Positions 25,927 to 37,856 of a DNA stretch of 64,000 nt are shown in pieces (positions within the stretch are counted from its first letter, which is position 1; each line of letters begins with the position of its first letter). A model generated the notes under the pieces. That model was not told where the DNA came from and made no database searches. It saw nothing but the letters and a program-made list of their open reading frames with translations. Position numbers and translations under genes: made by a program. Source of the stretch: Dasypus novemcinctus (lineage: Eukaryota > Chordata > Mammalia > Cingulata > Dasypodidae); assembly GCF_030445035.2 (NCBI RefSeq), contig NC_080682.1, positions 27,448,770 to 27,512,769 on the forward strand, written 5' to 3'.

Positions 25927-27444
25927 TTTTTTTTCCAAAATTACATTCATTTTTATTTCAATACTGTAGATTACACTAACTATAACATGCTTGAAAATTT
26001 TCATGTTTCCTTCATATTAAATTTTAGCATCTGTTTCCGTAAATTACATTTATTAGCAAAAGCCACATTTTAAAAAATGTACAAGAATAAACTATCACAA
26101 TCACCAAAAGAAATGAACTCAGGAATTTAAAACAGTATCATGTCAGGAAAAAATTTGCTTCATGGAAAATATTTGCTATATGCAAATCTCACTTGACTTG
26201 ACTTAACTAAAACTATTTAAGGATGGCTGTGGTACTTGGAATGAAATATTGAAAGCAGGAAATTTTAGAAGACTGCCAGTCCCAATCCCAGAAGCAAATT
26301 ATTTCTCTTTCCCAACATCTGTTTGAAAATCACAGCTTCATTTAGAAGAATCATTCCCATAATAAAAACAGCATTCAGAATGAGAATAATATGTGACTCT
26401 GCCACAAAATGAACTGATGTCACAAAATGGCTGATTCCATGAATACAGCTCACTTGTCCACTGTGGGTTCATAAGAACCCTCACACAGAAGCCCACAGAT
26501 ATGTTTCCACATCTGGCCAGAAGTCACAACAAAGACAACACACCTAGACTCCACAACACAACCCGTCTTGTTATAGATGAACTCTAAGTTGATTCTTAAA
26601 TGAAGCACACCACCAATCAGTGACACCAACAGTGGCAAAGAATGGTGCCAAAGTTACTGGGTGTTCTGAAGACCTGAATATGAACATGTGTTCTGTCAGC
26701 AGTCCATCTTGGTGGTTGTTCAGCTGTAAATCCAATTCTTTGAAGGTCAAATGTATCAGCTCTTTGGGATCTGCCTTTTGTAGGAAAATTTATGAATGTA
26801 GGGTCAGAGTTAATATTGAAAAACATCTGTCAATTTATCATAGTCCGCCATACTAAAAAAGAGTTTGTTACAAAAAATAGATGAAGAGTGCCAAGAGGTA
26901 GCCAGTATTTGATATTCTTAATTAGTTTGCCTGTGCACAGAACACTGTTGCTGAAGCTGAAGAGCAGTGAGCATGACAATCATAGTTTTGAGGTGGTGCC
27001 TTTATAAATTTTCAGAATTTGCCACCATTTATTCAGAAGACTGAGCAGCTGAAACTCCACTCCTTCAGCTGATCTACTTTTTCAGCTAAAAGAGTCGCCT
27101 TTTTCTTTTGTCCTCCTGGGAGGTGGAGTCACAGGAGCAGCAACATGAAGAGGAAGGGAAAGCTCTAGTTTGCCAGGTGAAACAGCCTCTGTCTCCACTG
27201 CCCCTGATATGTAGGAGCATCCCAGGCCTCCATCCTACCAAGGCAGTGTCTCCTTCACTTGTGCTAAACTTGGGCTCACAGTTCCTCCCTGGACCCCACA
27301 GCCACTAAGAAACTGTCCAGTGTCCCCTGGTGGTGGTGGTGGGGGGAAGGCAGCAGCATCCTAGGAGAGTAGGTGGTGGTCTTGGACAAGGAAGAGGAGA
27401 CTGACAGAGCTTCTGGTTCACAGGGAGAGGGAACCTGAAACGCA
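25927..27444 (-). pseudogene. TUSC3: TUSC3 (N33) processed pseudogene
   Basis: Intronless copy of the mRNA for TUSC3, the OST3-type oxidoreductase subunit of the oligosaccharyltransferase (ER membrane, magnesium uptake). On the minus strand, in order: GGQKKK and LLAEKV (about 27110-27060), FIKAPP, then [12 protein letters not shown] (about 26760), [16 protein letters not shown] (26630-26560), VTSGQMW (about 26530) and [12 protein letters not shown] (about 26400). Several frameshifts and stops separate these blocks, so it is dead. The 3' end has AATAAA about 20 bases before an A8 tail (T-run 25927-25934). TTTTGCCCATTTTTT / TTTTGCATTTTTT flank it as a target duplication. Inserted by L1 machinery into the old L1 itself. 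MAGT1, the paralogue, fits less well. Confidence 0.85.
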
Positions 27445-27456
27445 TTTTGCATTTTT

Positions 27457-27695
27457 TAATCAGGTCATTTGTCTTTTTATTTTTGAGTTGTAGGCCTCTT
27501 CATATATTATGAATATTAGATCCTTGTAACATTTGTGATTTCTGAGTATTTTTTCCCATCGTGTAGGAAACCTTCTTAACCACTTCAAAAAGTCCTTTGA
27601 GGTTCATTAGTATTTAATTTTGAGGAGGCCCGATTTCTCTGTTTTTTTCTTTTATTGCTCATGCTATGGGGGTTAGGTTAAAAAAAAACTTCCTG
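27457..27695 (-). mobile_element. Old L1 skeleton, piece 2 (ORF2)
   Basis: Continues the ORF2 of 24770-25926 (GGTCATTTGTC..TTTTTGAGTTGTAGG, then TTGAGGAGGCCCGATTT), antisense on the plus strand. Confidence 0.7.
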
Positions 27696-28184
27696 TATGT
27701 TGGAAAGAAATCTTCTTCTGGAAGAAAATAAGCTCACCCGATTGTGGAGAAGAAAAGAATTTATTCTCAATCTTGCATAAAGGGACGCACAACCAGAAAA
27801 CGTGGCTAATGCCCCGAACAAAGAAAAATGACACAATTTATACCCCTAAGTCTAGCACACAAGCCCTTCCTCTGTTTCTCCATAGATTGGATACTTCAGA
27901 AGTTACAGCCTATCCTAGAAGATTTCTAAATTTCCCCTGCAAAAGTTTGTGATTAACTGCTTCCCCCATCACATTCCAACCATTTTAGTTTTCACCTGCT
28001 CCCCTTTGCCAAATAAGGAATGGATTTAAGGAATGGAATTTAGTGCTGAATTGGTATTGATTTAGCTCTTTCTTGGGCATCTTTTTACTGCCTATAGGAC
28101 TGCTTAAGCTTGTTTCCTCTGTTGCTGTTTAACCCAGGTATGGGAGACTGAGGCAACAGGCTGCCAGGTTATATTAATCAATAT
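27696..28184 (-). mobile_element. LTR-like insertion in old L1
   Basis: About 490 bp splitting the L1 ORF2 relic. On the minus strand it runs from TGATTAATATAACCTGGC to a TTGAGAATAAATTCTTTTC polyadenylation-like block about 75 bp before the end, finishing near TTTCTTTCCAACA. TG..CA ends, size and a late AATAAA suggest a solo LTR. No target duplication could be fixed. Confidence 0.5.
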
Positions 28185-28344
28185 TTTCTTCTTTTATGTG
28201 AAAACTAAACTAATCTTCGTTTCTTACACTGTAGAGTTACCCTACATTATCTTCTAGAAATTTTATAATCCTGACTTTTATGTTTAGGTCTCTGATTCAT
28301 TTTGATTTGATTCTTACATAGGAAGTGAGATAGGGATACTCTTG
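28185..28344 (-). mobile_element. Old L1 skeleton, piece 3 (ORF2)
   Basis: ORF2 sequence continuing piece 2 (AATCCTGACTTTTATGTTTA, GATTCATTTTGATTTGATTC). Confidence 0.65.
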
Positions 28345-29974
28345 GATTTCTTGTTTGTTTGTTTTTTTTTAAATATATAAATATATACATACATATTTTA
28401 AAAACAAACTTAGATTGCATAAATGTTACTTAAAAATTGTAGGGGATTCTCATATGCCCTGCTCTCCACACCTCCCACATTTTCCCACATTAAAACATCC
28501 TTCATTAGTGTGATACATTCATTGCAATTGGTGAAGACAGGTTGGAGCATTGCCGTTAAGCATGCATCATAGATTTATATCATAGTTTACACTCTCTCTC
28601 ACCCAATTTTGTGGGTTCTTATTGAAAGATATGTAATGGCCTGTATCTGTCATTGCAGGGCCATTCAGGATGATACTCAAGTCCCCAAAATGCCCCTATG
28701 TAAACCCTGCTTTTCCCTCTCCCTGCCTTCAGAACCTCCATGGCCACAGCCTCCACATCAATGATATAATTTCTTCCATTGGTAAAATCATAATAAGATA
28801 ATGTCAAATACCAGTAATTTCAATGTATTTGCATCCTTGTGTCTACTTTAGTCTATAATTCTTTCCCTAATCCTGAGGATTCTGGGATGATGATGCATAT
28901 TCTACCACCAATTGAGAGGGGGCTTCAATTCCATAAGGCTGATGGATAGGATTCTCTTGCTTGAAGTTATAGATCCTCTCAGTTCCTTGGTACGGTGGTT
29001 GTCCATCATCTCCTCCCTGTTAGTTGTCCCTGGGTAAGTCCAATGAACTGGAGAGTAGGTTTTGCAACATAGTAGAGATTGAGGGCCCAGCTGCCATATG
29101 GACAGCCCAAAGATTTAAGTCTCTTGAACATACACTTAGGAATTCTAGTACTAATTATTGATTCATAGAAGGGACAGTAGAACCGTGTGTAAGGAAACCA
29201 CAACTGAGTTCAATTTTGTCACACTGGGGAGCATAAATTCCAAAGTAGGGCCCACTTGTAGGGCACCAAACTTCTGAGCTATCTGTCCTGATTATAGTGT
29301 CTGGACGTCTTCAGAATCCTCAAGAAACCCACAATTTGGGTATTATCTATTTTATCTGTCAGTGGGTTCCTGCTGATGCATGTATAAGCATAACCTCTGA
29401 GATGAACTCCCAAGTCACTTTGAAGTCTCTTAGTCATGTAAACTCAATTGTCTTTAACTTTCCCCCCTATGCTCAAGGTCTTTTTTCAGTTGCATTGCTA
29501 GTTGGTACTTGGTAGTATTCCTTGGTAACAGGGAGTCTCATACCCGCGAGTCATATTCCACACACAAGGGAAAGTTATCGAATTTATGTGGTTGGTTTGA
29601 CTAAAAGAGAGGCCACAACCACAAGCAACAACGAGGCTCTCAGGAGACAACTCTTAAGCACCCTATAAAATTGGGCTAAGTTTCAATTTCAAGAGTAAAT
29701 TGTTCATGAGCACAATCATCAATATCAAGGGCCCATCAATGGACCATCCTCCTTCACTAATTATTGCCCCTGTACTTGGGGGATCCTTGCTATTACATTA
29801 GAGAATATAATGGAGCTCCCTGGGATAGGAATTGGATATTCTTTCAGATACTGTGTTAATCTCCAACCAACATGAGAATGCCCCAAAAACATTTGAACAT
29901 GTTTGTATGCCTTATATGTTTGCCCAGGTGAGCTTCTTTCCACATAATCCCCCTTCACTGACACCCCCCAACAA
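28345..29974 (-). mobile_element. L1 3'-UTR module inserted in old L1
   Basis: T-rich edge at 28350-28370 (poly(A) of a minus-strand insert), then the same module as 1-1570 and 30.2-31.9 kb: CCTCCCACATTTTCCCACAT, CATTAGTGTGATACATTCAT, TGTCATTGCAGGGCC, and further on TAGTTGGTACTTGGTAG. 5'-truncated, no coding sequence. The old L1 resumes at 29975. Confidence 0.7.
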
Positions 29975-30180
29975 TGTTTAGTTATGAATATCCAGTTCTC
30001 CCAGCACTATTTGCTGAAAAGACTGTTTTTTTCCCCACAGAAAAGTGGACTTGGTAGGCTTAACAAAATTTAGCTGACCAAAGAAGTGAGGGTCTATTTT
30101 TGATTTCTCAGTTTGATTCCATTGATCACTGTGTCTATCTTTATGCCAATAACATGCTGTTTCAACCACTGTAGATTTTA
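29975..30180 (-). mobile_element. Old L1 skeleton, piece 4 (ORF2)
   Basis: Continues ORF2 upstream of piece 3: the relic at 29978-30169 keeps CYWHKDRHSDQWNQTE. It ends at the target site of the nearly complete L1. Confidence 0.75.
30164..30180. repeat. L1 target-site duplication, left copy
   Basis: AACCACTGTAGATTTTA, repeated exactly at 39665-39681. The deduced empty site reads GATTTT/AAATGC, the preferred TTTT/A cleavage pattern of the L1 endonuclease. Confidence 0.9.
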
Positions 30181-33003
30181 TTTTTTTTATTTTTTTATTT
30201 TATTTTATTTTTTATTGACTTTGTAATAATATTAATTAAAAATATATATGTGAGGTCCCATTCAACCCCACCCCCCCACCCCCCTTTCCCCCCCCCCCTA
30301 CAACACTCGTTCCCATCATCATGACACATCCATTGGATTTGGTAAGTACATCTTTGGGCACCTCTGCACCTCATAGACAATGGTCCACATCATGGCCCAT
30401 ACTCTCCCCCATTCCATCCAGTGGGCCCTGTGAGGATTTACAATGTCCGGTGATTACATCTGAAGCATCATCCAGGGCAGCTCCATGTCCCAAAGACGCC
30501 TCCACCTCTCATCTCTTCCTGCCTTTCCTCATACCCATCGTCCACCATGTCCACTTTTCCCAATCCAATGCCACCTCTTCTATGTGGGCATTGGATTGGT
30601 TGTGTCCATTGCACCTCTATGTCAAGAGGAGGCTCAGATTCCACATGGATGCTGGATGCAATCCTCCCATTTTCAGTTGTAATCATTCTAGGCTCCATGG
30701 TGTGGTGGTTGTCCTTCTTCAACTCCATCTTAGCTGAGTGTGGTAAGTCCAATAGATCAGATTGTAGGTGCTGGAGTCTGTTGAGGCTCAGGACCTGGCT
30801 ATCACATTGTCAGTCCAGAGATTCAAATCCCCTAAATATATCTTAAACCCCAACATGAACTGCACCTCCAGCACATTAGCATGAAAGTCTTATGAAGGGA
30901 GATCCCATCTGAGTCCAGATTCATCACACATAAACACCATTTCCAAAGAGGGGCCATCTGACCTGGTAGTTAACCCCATCGGCCATGACCATAACTCCCA
31001 TGGGTCTCTTTAGCCTTCAAAGGAACCAATATCTGGGGGTTGTATCTGCTTTATCTGTCTCTCTGACTCTGCTCAGTTGTGCATGAGGGCAATCCTTCTG
31101 CCAGCCTCCAGACTCTTTTTTAGAAACTCGTAGCCATATAAACTCATTTCTCCTTTCCATTTCCCCCTTACTTTAGGTCAAACAGCATTTTAAAGTCATG
31201 TTATTTTATGTAGACATGGATATTCTGCTGATCCGCATTGAACCTTCCGTATAAGGTCCTTTTCCAGTTGCATCATCAGTTGGTAGTTGATAGTGGTCCC
31301 TCGTTGCCAGGGAGGCTCATCCCCGGGTGTCATGTCCCACGCTGGGGGGAAGGCATTGCATTTACATGCTGAGTTTGGCTTTGAGACTGGCCACATTTGA
31401 GTAACATGAAGGCTGACAGGAGGAAATTCCCAGGCACAATGTTGCTGTAGGCCTTGTTCTTATTTTAGGTTGATCAGCTCACAAGCATAGTCATTAGCAT
31501 CAGGGGCTCACTGTTGAACTCTCACTCCCTCCCAGTCCCCACCGCTGTACCTGGGAGACTGTCACTGCTCCCCTAGGGACCACGACAGAGCACCACTGGC
31601 CAGGAACCCAGTACCTCCCCAGCTGTGCTTTTTAATTGTTGCCACTATGAGTATATCCAAACATTACCATGCACCCTGGACATATGTTCTGTACAGCTCC
31701 CTGTCAGCCATATATCACCTGTCATTGGTATCCCATACCAGTATCCCTCCATTGCCATTGTTGAAACACTCTGTGATCCAGAACTCCCCGAAATTTGAAG
31801 CCCAATATAATGTCATGGTCCCTTACTAGGGAATGGCATATATCGATGGGTTTAAAGGATAGATAAAGAACTTGGATAAAGTTAGATAAAGAACTTAGAT
31901 AAAGAATTTTTTGACTTGAAAAAATTTCCATATCCTATCTTTTTTTTTTTTTTTTTTCCCCTAATTATTCAGCTTTTCTTCACAGGAGTCCTAGACCACA
32001 GCAATGCACATATATAATATACAGCACTCCCACACATCCACCAGAAAACCTTTTCCCTTCCACAGTGATACTCTTACCCCCTATTCATATCATATTTACT
32101 TAAAGTGATGTACAGAGTCTGAGACATTAGCTTTCTAACAAGGTAACATCTGTGCTTACATTATGGTGCATACTTTAGGATACACAGTTCTTTACATTTT
32201 TAGTTATCCTATGTTTTACATTATGGTTTACATTATCAGTCTGTCATCTCCTATATGTTATGGTGTAATATTACATGTTTTGTATCCATCCTTGTGTACT
32301 CTCAAGAAACTCCTCTCTTACCCCCCATTTACCTTGGTTCCACACATTTAACGTCCATTTTCCCTTCCACCTTGGTGCTCACAGTGACAGCCAACCTCTG
32401 TTTCCTGAGGAGCCACTTCCAGAGATAGATGGAATAGTGTTCAGGGCCTAACTTGCTCAACTGCCCCAATGCCCTGGGAGCCACCCTTTCTCTCGAGGGA
32501 TACAGTTCCCTCTATTTGATGGCATTAGTCCTCCCCAGGATGTGGGTCCACCCCTACTCTCACTACTTGGGATTCTACCCCATGGTGTCACCCACTCTGG
32601 CAGAATGAGCATTTAGACATTCCCCAGGAGCCCGTCCTGCATCAGACCCTCCCCTCCGAGCATTCTAAACAGGTAACCCTCTTTATTTTATTTTGATATG
32701 ATTTTCTCGGCATTTTACTCTCCACCAACTCCTGACCCTCTCCTGTGTTCGTATGCTACCCCTCCCTCCCCCCACTTTTGGGCAACGTTACCCATCCGTC
32801 CCTCCCCAGCCACCCTCAAACCCGCAAAGCCCCAACCAAAGGCAACCCCTTGCCCCCCTTTTATCTCTTCTTTGTGTTCATACTTACCACCATCTCGTCT
32901 TAAATTCCACCCCTGCAGACATCGGCTCATATCCTTCCTCCACCCTCCGATTTCCTGTAAGCCTATCGTTCAGTCTCTTGCTATCTAGGACAGCTTGTTT
33001 ATT
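30181..33003 (-). other. L1 3'-UTR, unusually long, with internal A-tract
   Basis: No gene. From the ORF2 stop the sense strand runs 1.05 kb to an internal A-run (T-run 31941-31957 on the plus strand), then 1.76 kb more to the terminal tail. The terminal part corresponds to the modules at 1-1570, 17281-18790 and 28345-29974. ORFs at 30321-30846 and 32698-33025 are noncoding by context. Confidence 0.75.
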
Positions 33004-36000
33004 TCATATCATTGAGGTCATGTAGTATTTGTCCTTCAATGTCTGGGTTGCTTCACTCAACATAAGGTTCTCAAGATTCATCCATGTTATCACATGTGTT
33101 TGTAGTGTGTTTGTTCTTACAGCCGAGTAGTATTCCATTGTGTGTATATACCACATTTTATTGATCCACTCATCTGTTGATGGGCATTTGGGTTGATTCC
33201 AACTTTTGGTAGTAGTGAACAATGCTGCTATGAACATTGGTGTACATATATCCGTTTGTGTCCTTGTTTTCAGTTCTGCTGGGTATATACCCAGCAGTGG
33301 TATTGCTGGGTCATATGGCAAATCTATGGCTAGTTTTTTGAGAAACCGCCATACTGTCCTCCAGAATGGTTGGATCCTTCTGCATTCCCACCAGCAGTGG
33401 ATGAGTGTTTCCCTTCCTTCACATCCTCTCCAACACTTGTATTCTTCTGTTTTTTTCATAGCTGCCAATCTTATGGGTGTAAGATGGTATCTCATTGTAG
33501 TTTTGATTTGCATTTCCCTGATAGCTAGAGATTTGGAACATTTTTTCATGTGCTTTCTTGCCATTTGTATTTCTTCTTCGGAGAAGTGTCTGTTTAAGTC
33601 TTTTTCCCATTTTTTAAATGGGTTGTTTATCTTTTTATTTTCAAGATATAGGAGTTCTTTATATATGCAAGTTATAAGTTTCCTATCAGATATATGATTG
33701 CCAAATATTTTCTCACACTGTGTGGGCTCCCTTTTTACTTTCTTGACAAACTCCTTTGAGGTGCAGAAGGCTTTAATTTTGAGGAAGTCCCATTTATCTA
33801 TTAGTTCTTTTGCTGCTCGTGCTTTTGGTGAGATATTCATAAATCCATTTCCTATTACAAGGTCCTGTAGGTGTTTCCCTACACTGCTTTCCAAAGTCTT
33901 TATGGTCTTGGCTCTTATATTTAGGTCTTTGATCCATCTTGAGTTGATCTTTGTATAAGGTGTGAGATGGTAATCCTCTTTCATTCTTCTACATATGGCT
34001 ATCCAGTTCTCCAGACACCATTTGTTGAATAGGCCACTCTCTCCCAGTTGAGAGGGTTTGGTGGCTTTATCGAATATTATGTGGCTGTATATGTGAGGTT
34101 CTATAGCAGAGCTTTCAATTCGATTCCATTGGTCTATGTGTCTCTCCTTATGCCAATACCATGCTGTTTTCACCACCGTAGCTTTGTAGTATGTTTTGAA
34201 GTCAGGTAGTGTGATTCCTCCAATTTCGTTTTTCTTTTTCAGTATGTCTTTGGCTATTCGGGGTCTCTTTCCTTTCCAAATACATTTCATAGTTAGTTTT
34301 TCTAGTTCCTTAAAGAAGGCTGCGTTGATTTTTATTGGGATTGCATTGAATGTGTAGATCAGTTTTGGTAGGATAGACATCTTAATAATGTTCAGTCTTC
34401 CTATCCATGAACAAAGAATAGTCTTCCATTTATTTAGGTCTTCTTTGATTTCCTCGAACAATCTTGTATAGTTCTCGGTGTATAAGTTCTTTACCTCTTT
34501 AGTTAAATTTATTCCTAAGTATTTGATTTTTTTATTTACTATTGTGAATGGTATTTGTTTCTTGATTTCCTCCTGATCTTGCTCATTATTGGTGTACAGA
34601 AATGCTACTGATTTTTGCACATTGTTCTTATAACCTGCGACTTTACTAAACTCATTTATGAGTTCTAGAATCTTCGTTGTAGATCTCTCAGGGTTTTCTA
34701 TGTATAGGATCATGTCATCTGCAAATAATGAAATTTTGACTTCTTCCTTTCCAATTTGAATGCCTTTTATTTCTGGTTCTTGCCTCAGTGCTCGAGCAAG
34801 TACTTCTAAGACAATGTTAAATAGGAGCGGAGACAGTGGGCATCCTTGTCTTGTTCCTGAGTTTAGAGGGAAGGAGTCTAGGATTTCTCCATTGTAAACA
34901 ATATTGGCTTTAGGTTTTTCATATATACTCTTTATCATGTTCCAAAAATTTCCTTGTATTCCAATTTTTGGAGTGTTTTTATCAAGAAAGGGTGCTGTAT
35001 TTTGTCAAATGCTTTTTCTGCATCAATAGATATAATCATGTGATTTTTTTCCTTCAATCTGTTTATATGGTGTATTACGTTGATTGATTTTCTTATGTTG
35101 AACCATCCTTGCATGCCTGGGATGAATCCCACTTGGTCGTGGTGTATAATACGTTTAATGTGTTGTTGAATACGATTAGCAAGTATTTTGTTAAGTATTT
35201 TTGCGTCTAGGTTCATTAGAGAAATTGGTCTGTAATTTTCCTTTCTTGTGATGTCTTTGTGTGGCTTTGGTACTAGGGTAATGTTGGCATCATAGAAGGA
35301 GTTGGGTAATGTTCTTTCTGTTTCGATGTTTTGGAATAGTTTCAACAGGATTGGTGTCAGTTCTTTCCGGAATGTTTTGTAGAATTCACCTGTGAAGCTA
35401 TCTGGCCCTGGGCTCTTTTAGTTGGGAGATTTTTAATAACTGATTCTATCTCTCTGCTTGTGATTGGTTTGTTAAGATCATCAATTTCTTCTTTCGTCAA
35501 TATGGGCTGCTTATGTGTTTCTAGGAATTTGTCCATTTCCTCTAGATTGTCATTTTTGTTGGAATATAGTTTTTCAAAATATCCTCTTATGATAGTCTTT
35601 ATTTCTGTGGGGTCAGTGGTGATATCGCCTTTCTCATTTCTTATTTTGTGTATTTGCATCTTCTCTCTTTTTTTCTTTGTTAGTTTTCCTAAAGGTTTGT
35701 CAATTTTGTTAATCTTCTCAAAAAACCAGCTCTTGGTCTTGTTTATCTGTTCAAGTGCTTTCTTATTTTCTATTTCATTTAGTTCTGCTCTTATCTTTGT
35801 TATTTCCTTCCTTCTTCTTCCTGTTGGGTTACTTTGTTGTTGTTTTTCTAAGTCCTTCAAATGTGCAGTTAGTTCTTCAATTTTTGCTCTCTCTTCTTTT
35901 TTGATATATGAATTTATGGCTATAAACTTCCCTCTCAGTACTGCTTTTGCTGCATCCCATAAATTTTGATATGTTGTGTTATCATTATCATTTGTTTCAA

Positions 36001-36821
36001 GGTAGTCATTGATTTCTTTTGAGATTTCCTCTTTGACCCACTGTTTTTCTAAGAGTGTGCTGTTTAATTTCCAAATCGTGGTGTGAAATCTGGGCTTCTG
36101 TCCCTTGCAAATCTCCAGCTTGACTCCACTGTGGTCAGAGATAATGTTTTGTATGATTTCAATCTTTCTGAATTCGTTCAGCCTTTCTTTGTGGCCTAGC
36201 ATATGATCTGTCTTGGAGAATGATCCATGTGCACTTGAGAAAAATGTATATCTTGGTGTGTTTGGGTGTAGCGATCTATATATGTCTATTAGATCAAGCT
36301 CCTCTAATATACTATTCAGATGTTTTGTTTCTTTGGTGATTCTCTTTTGAGATGTTCTGTCCAGATTTGATAGTGGTGTATTAAAATCCCCCATTATAAT
36401 TGTAGATGTATCTATTCTTTCACTTAGTTTTTCCAGCGTTTGCCTGACGTATTTAGAGGCACCCTTGTTAGGGGCATAGATATTTATGATTGTTCGATCT
36501 TCTTGAAAGATTTTCCCTTTCACTAAAATGTAGTATCCTTCTTTGTCTCTCACAATTGTTTCACATTTAAAGTCTATTTTGTCTGATATTAATATAGCTA
36601 CTCCTGCCTTTTTTTTGGTTATTCTTAGCTTGTATGATTGTTTTCCAGCCATTCACTTTCAATCTCCATGCGTCTCTGGGTCTAAGATGTGTCTCTTGTA
36701 GACAGCATATGGATGGGTCATATTTCCTTATCCAATGTCCCAGTCTGAATCTTTTGATAGGTGAGTTTAATCCGTTGACATTCAGTGTTATTACTATCAA
36801 GGAATTATTTGTGTTAGCCAT
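33004..36821 (-). pseudogene. L1 ORF2 (endonuclease-reverse transcriptase), frame-broken
   Basis: Encodes the enzyme that nicks DNA and reverse-transcribes L1 RNA. The N-terminal endonuclease begins at 36821 (TLNVNGLNSPIKR, CCLQETHL). The RT carries [14 protein letters not shown] (about 34740-34700) and [12 protein letters not shown]. The C-terminus has a Cys-His knuckle C-x3-C-x7-H-x4-C and ends at 33004 after [12 protein letters not shown]. The frame changes three times: near 36610 at an eight-base T-run, near 35415, and near 34945. All are single-base events. Apart from those the sequence is well kept, so inactivation looks recent or, in part, a sequencing matter. Confidence 0.9.
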
Positions 36822-36992
36822 ATTTTGATTGGATTTGTGTTTGTCATATTTTGTTTGTATATTTTTTTTGTCTTTTTTGTTGTTGTTGGTCTTATACTCT
36901 CCTCCAACTTTGCCTTTCCTGTTTTTTCCTTTCTTCCTGCAGAACTCCCTTTAGAATTTCTTGAAGGGGAGGTTTCTTGTTGGTATACTCTT

Positions 36993-37856
36993 TCAGTTTC
37001 TGTTTGTGAATATTTTGAACTCTCCATCATGTTTGAATGCTAGTTTAGCTGGATAGAGTATTCTTGGTTGGAGATTTTTTTCCTTTAGTACCTTGACTAT
37101 ATCATACCATTGTCTTCTTGCCTCCATGGTTTCAGAAGAGAAATCAGCACTTAATCTAATTGAGCTTCCCTTGTATGTGATGGTTTTCTTTTCTCTTGCT
37201 GCTTTTAGGATTTTCTCTTTGTCTTGAGCATTGGATAATTTGATAAGTATATGTCTCGGGGTGGGCCTGTTGGGGTTTATGACTTGTGGAGTGCGCTGTG
37301 CTTCTTGGATATGTACATCTGTCTCTTTCAGTAGATTTGGGATGTTTTCAGCCATTATTTCCTGCAACACTCCTTCTGACCCCTTTCCCTTCTCTTCACC
37401 TTCTGGAATGCCTATAATACGTATGTTTGAGCGTTTTGCATTGTCATTCAGGTCCCTAAATCCTAATTGGATCTTTTCTATCTTCTTATTGACCCCTTCT
37501 ACTATCTGTTTGATTTCTGATGTACTGTCTTCCACATCACTAATTCTCTGCTCTGTCTCTTCTAGTCTGCTGATATTTGCTGCAAGTGTATTTTTGATTT
37601 CTTGAACTGTGGTGTTCATTCCCATCATATCTGTTATGTTTTTGCGTATGTCTGCAATTTCGCCTCCAAGTGATGTCTTCATGTTGTTAACCTCTTTCAT
37701 TACTGCATCAAATTTGTCGGTGATAAATGTTCTGAGATCTTTCATTGCTTGTGCCAAGTTTTGCTCCCCTTCGTGATTATTGGTTTGTTGATTGGATTCA
37801 GCCATGTTTTCCTGATTATTGGTTTGGTTTGTAGATTTTTGTTGCTTTCTGGTCAT
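36993..37856 (-). CDS. L1 ORF1 RNA-binding protein, open
   Basis: 287 codons, uninterrupted. ORF1p coats L1 RNA as a trimer. A charged coiled coil (about residues 60-125, with RLEETEQRISDVEDSTSEIK) is followed by the RRM-like domain (NIRIIGIPEGEEKG, about 140-155) and the C-terminal domain (ILIKLSNAQDKEKILKAARE, then SSETMEARRQWYDIVKVLKE). It is shorter than human ORF1p (338), mainly in the N-terminal coil. ORF2 starts 171 bases further on. Intactness says the element is young, not that it is active. Confidence 0.93.
   Translation of the reverse strand: MTRKQQKSTNQTNNQENMAESNQQTNNHEGEQNLAQAMKDLRTFITDKFDAVMKEVNNMKTSLGGEIADIRKNITDMMGMNTTVQEIKNTLAANISRLEETEQRISDVEDSTSEIKQIVEGVNKKIEKIQLGFRDLNDNAKRSNIRIIGIPEGEEKGKGSEGVLQEIMAENIPNLLKETDVHIQEAQRTPQVINPNRPTPRHILIKLSNAQDKEKILKAAREKKTITYKGSSIRLSADFSSETMEARRQWYDIVKVLKEKNLQPRILYPAKLAFKHDGEFKIFTNRN

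Noticed and set aside
30321-30846. Overlapping plus-strand ORFs of 65-138 codons
   Set aside because: They lie antisense in the L1 3'-UTR module; related modules at 1-1570 and 28345-29974 do not keep the frames.
33206-33697. 163-codon plus-strand ORF (and 35460-35969, 37231-37605)
   Set aside because: Antisense shadows of L1 ORF2 and ORF1.
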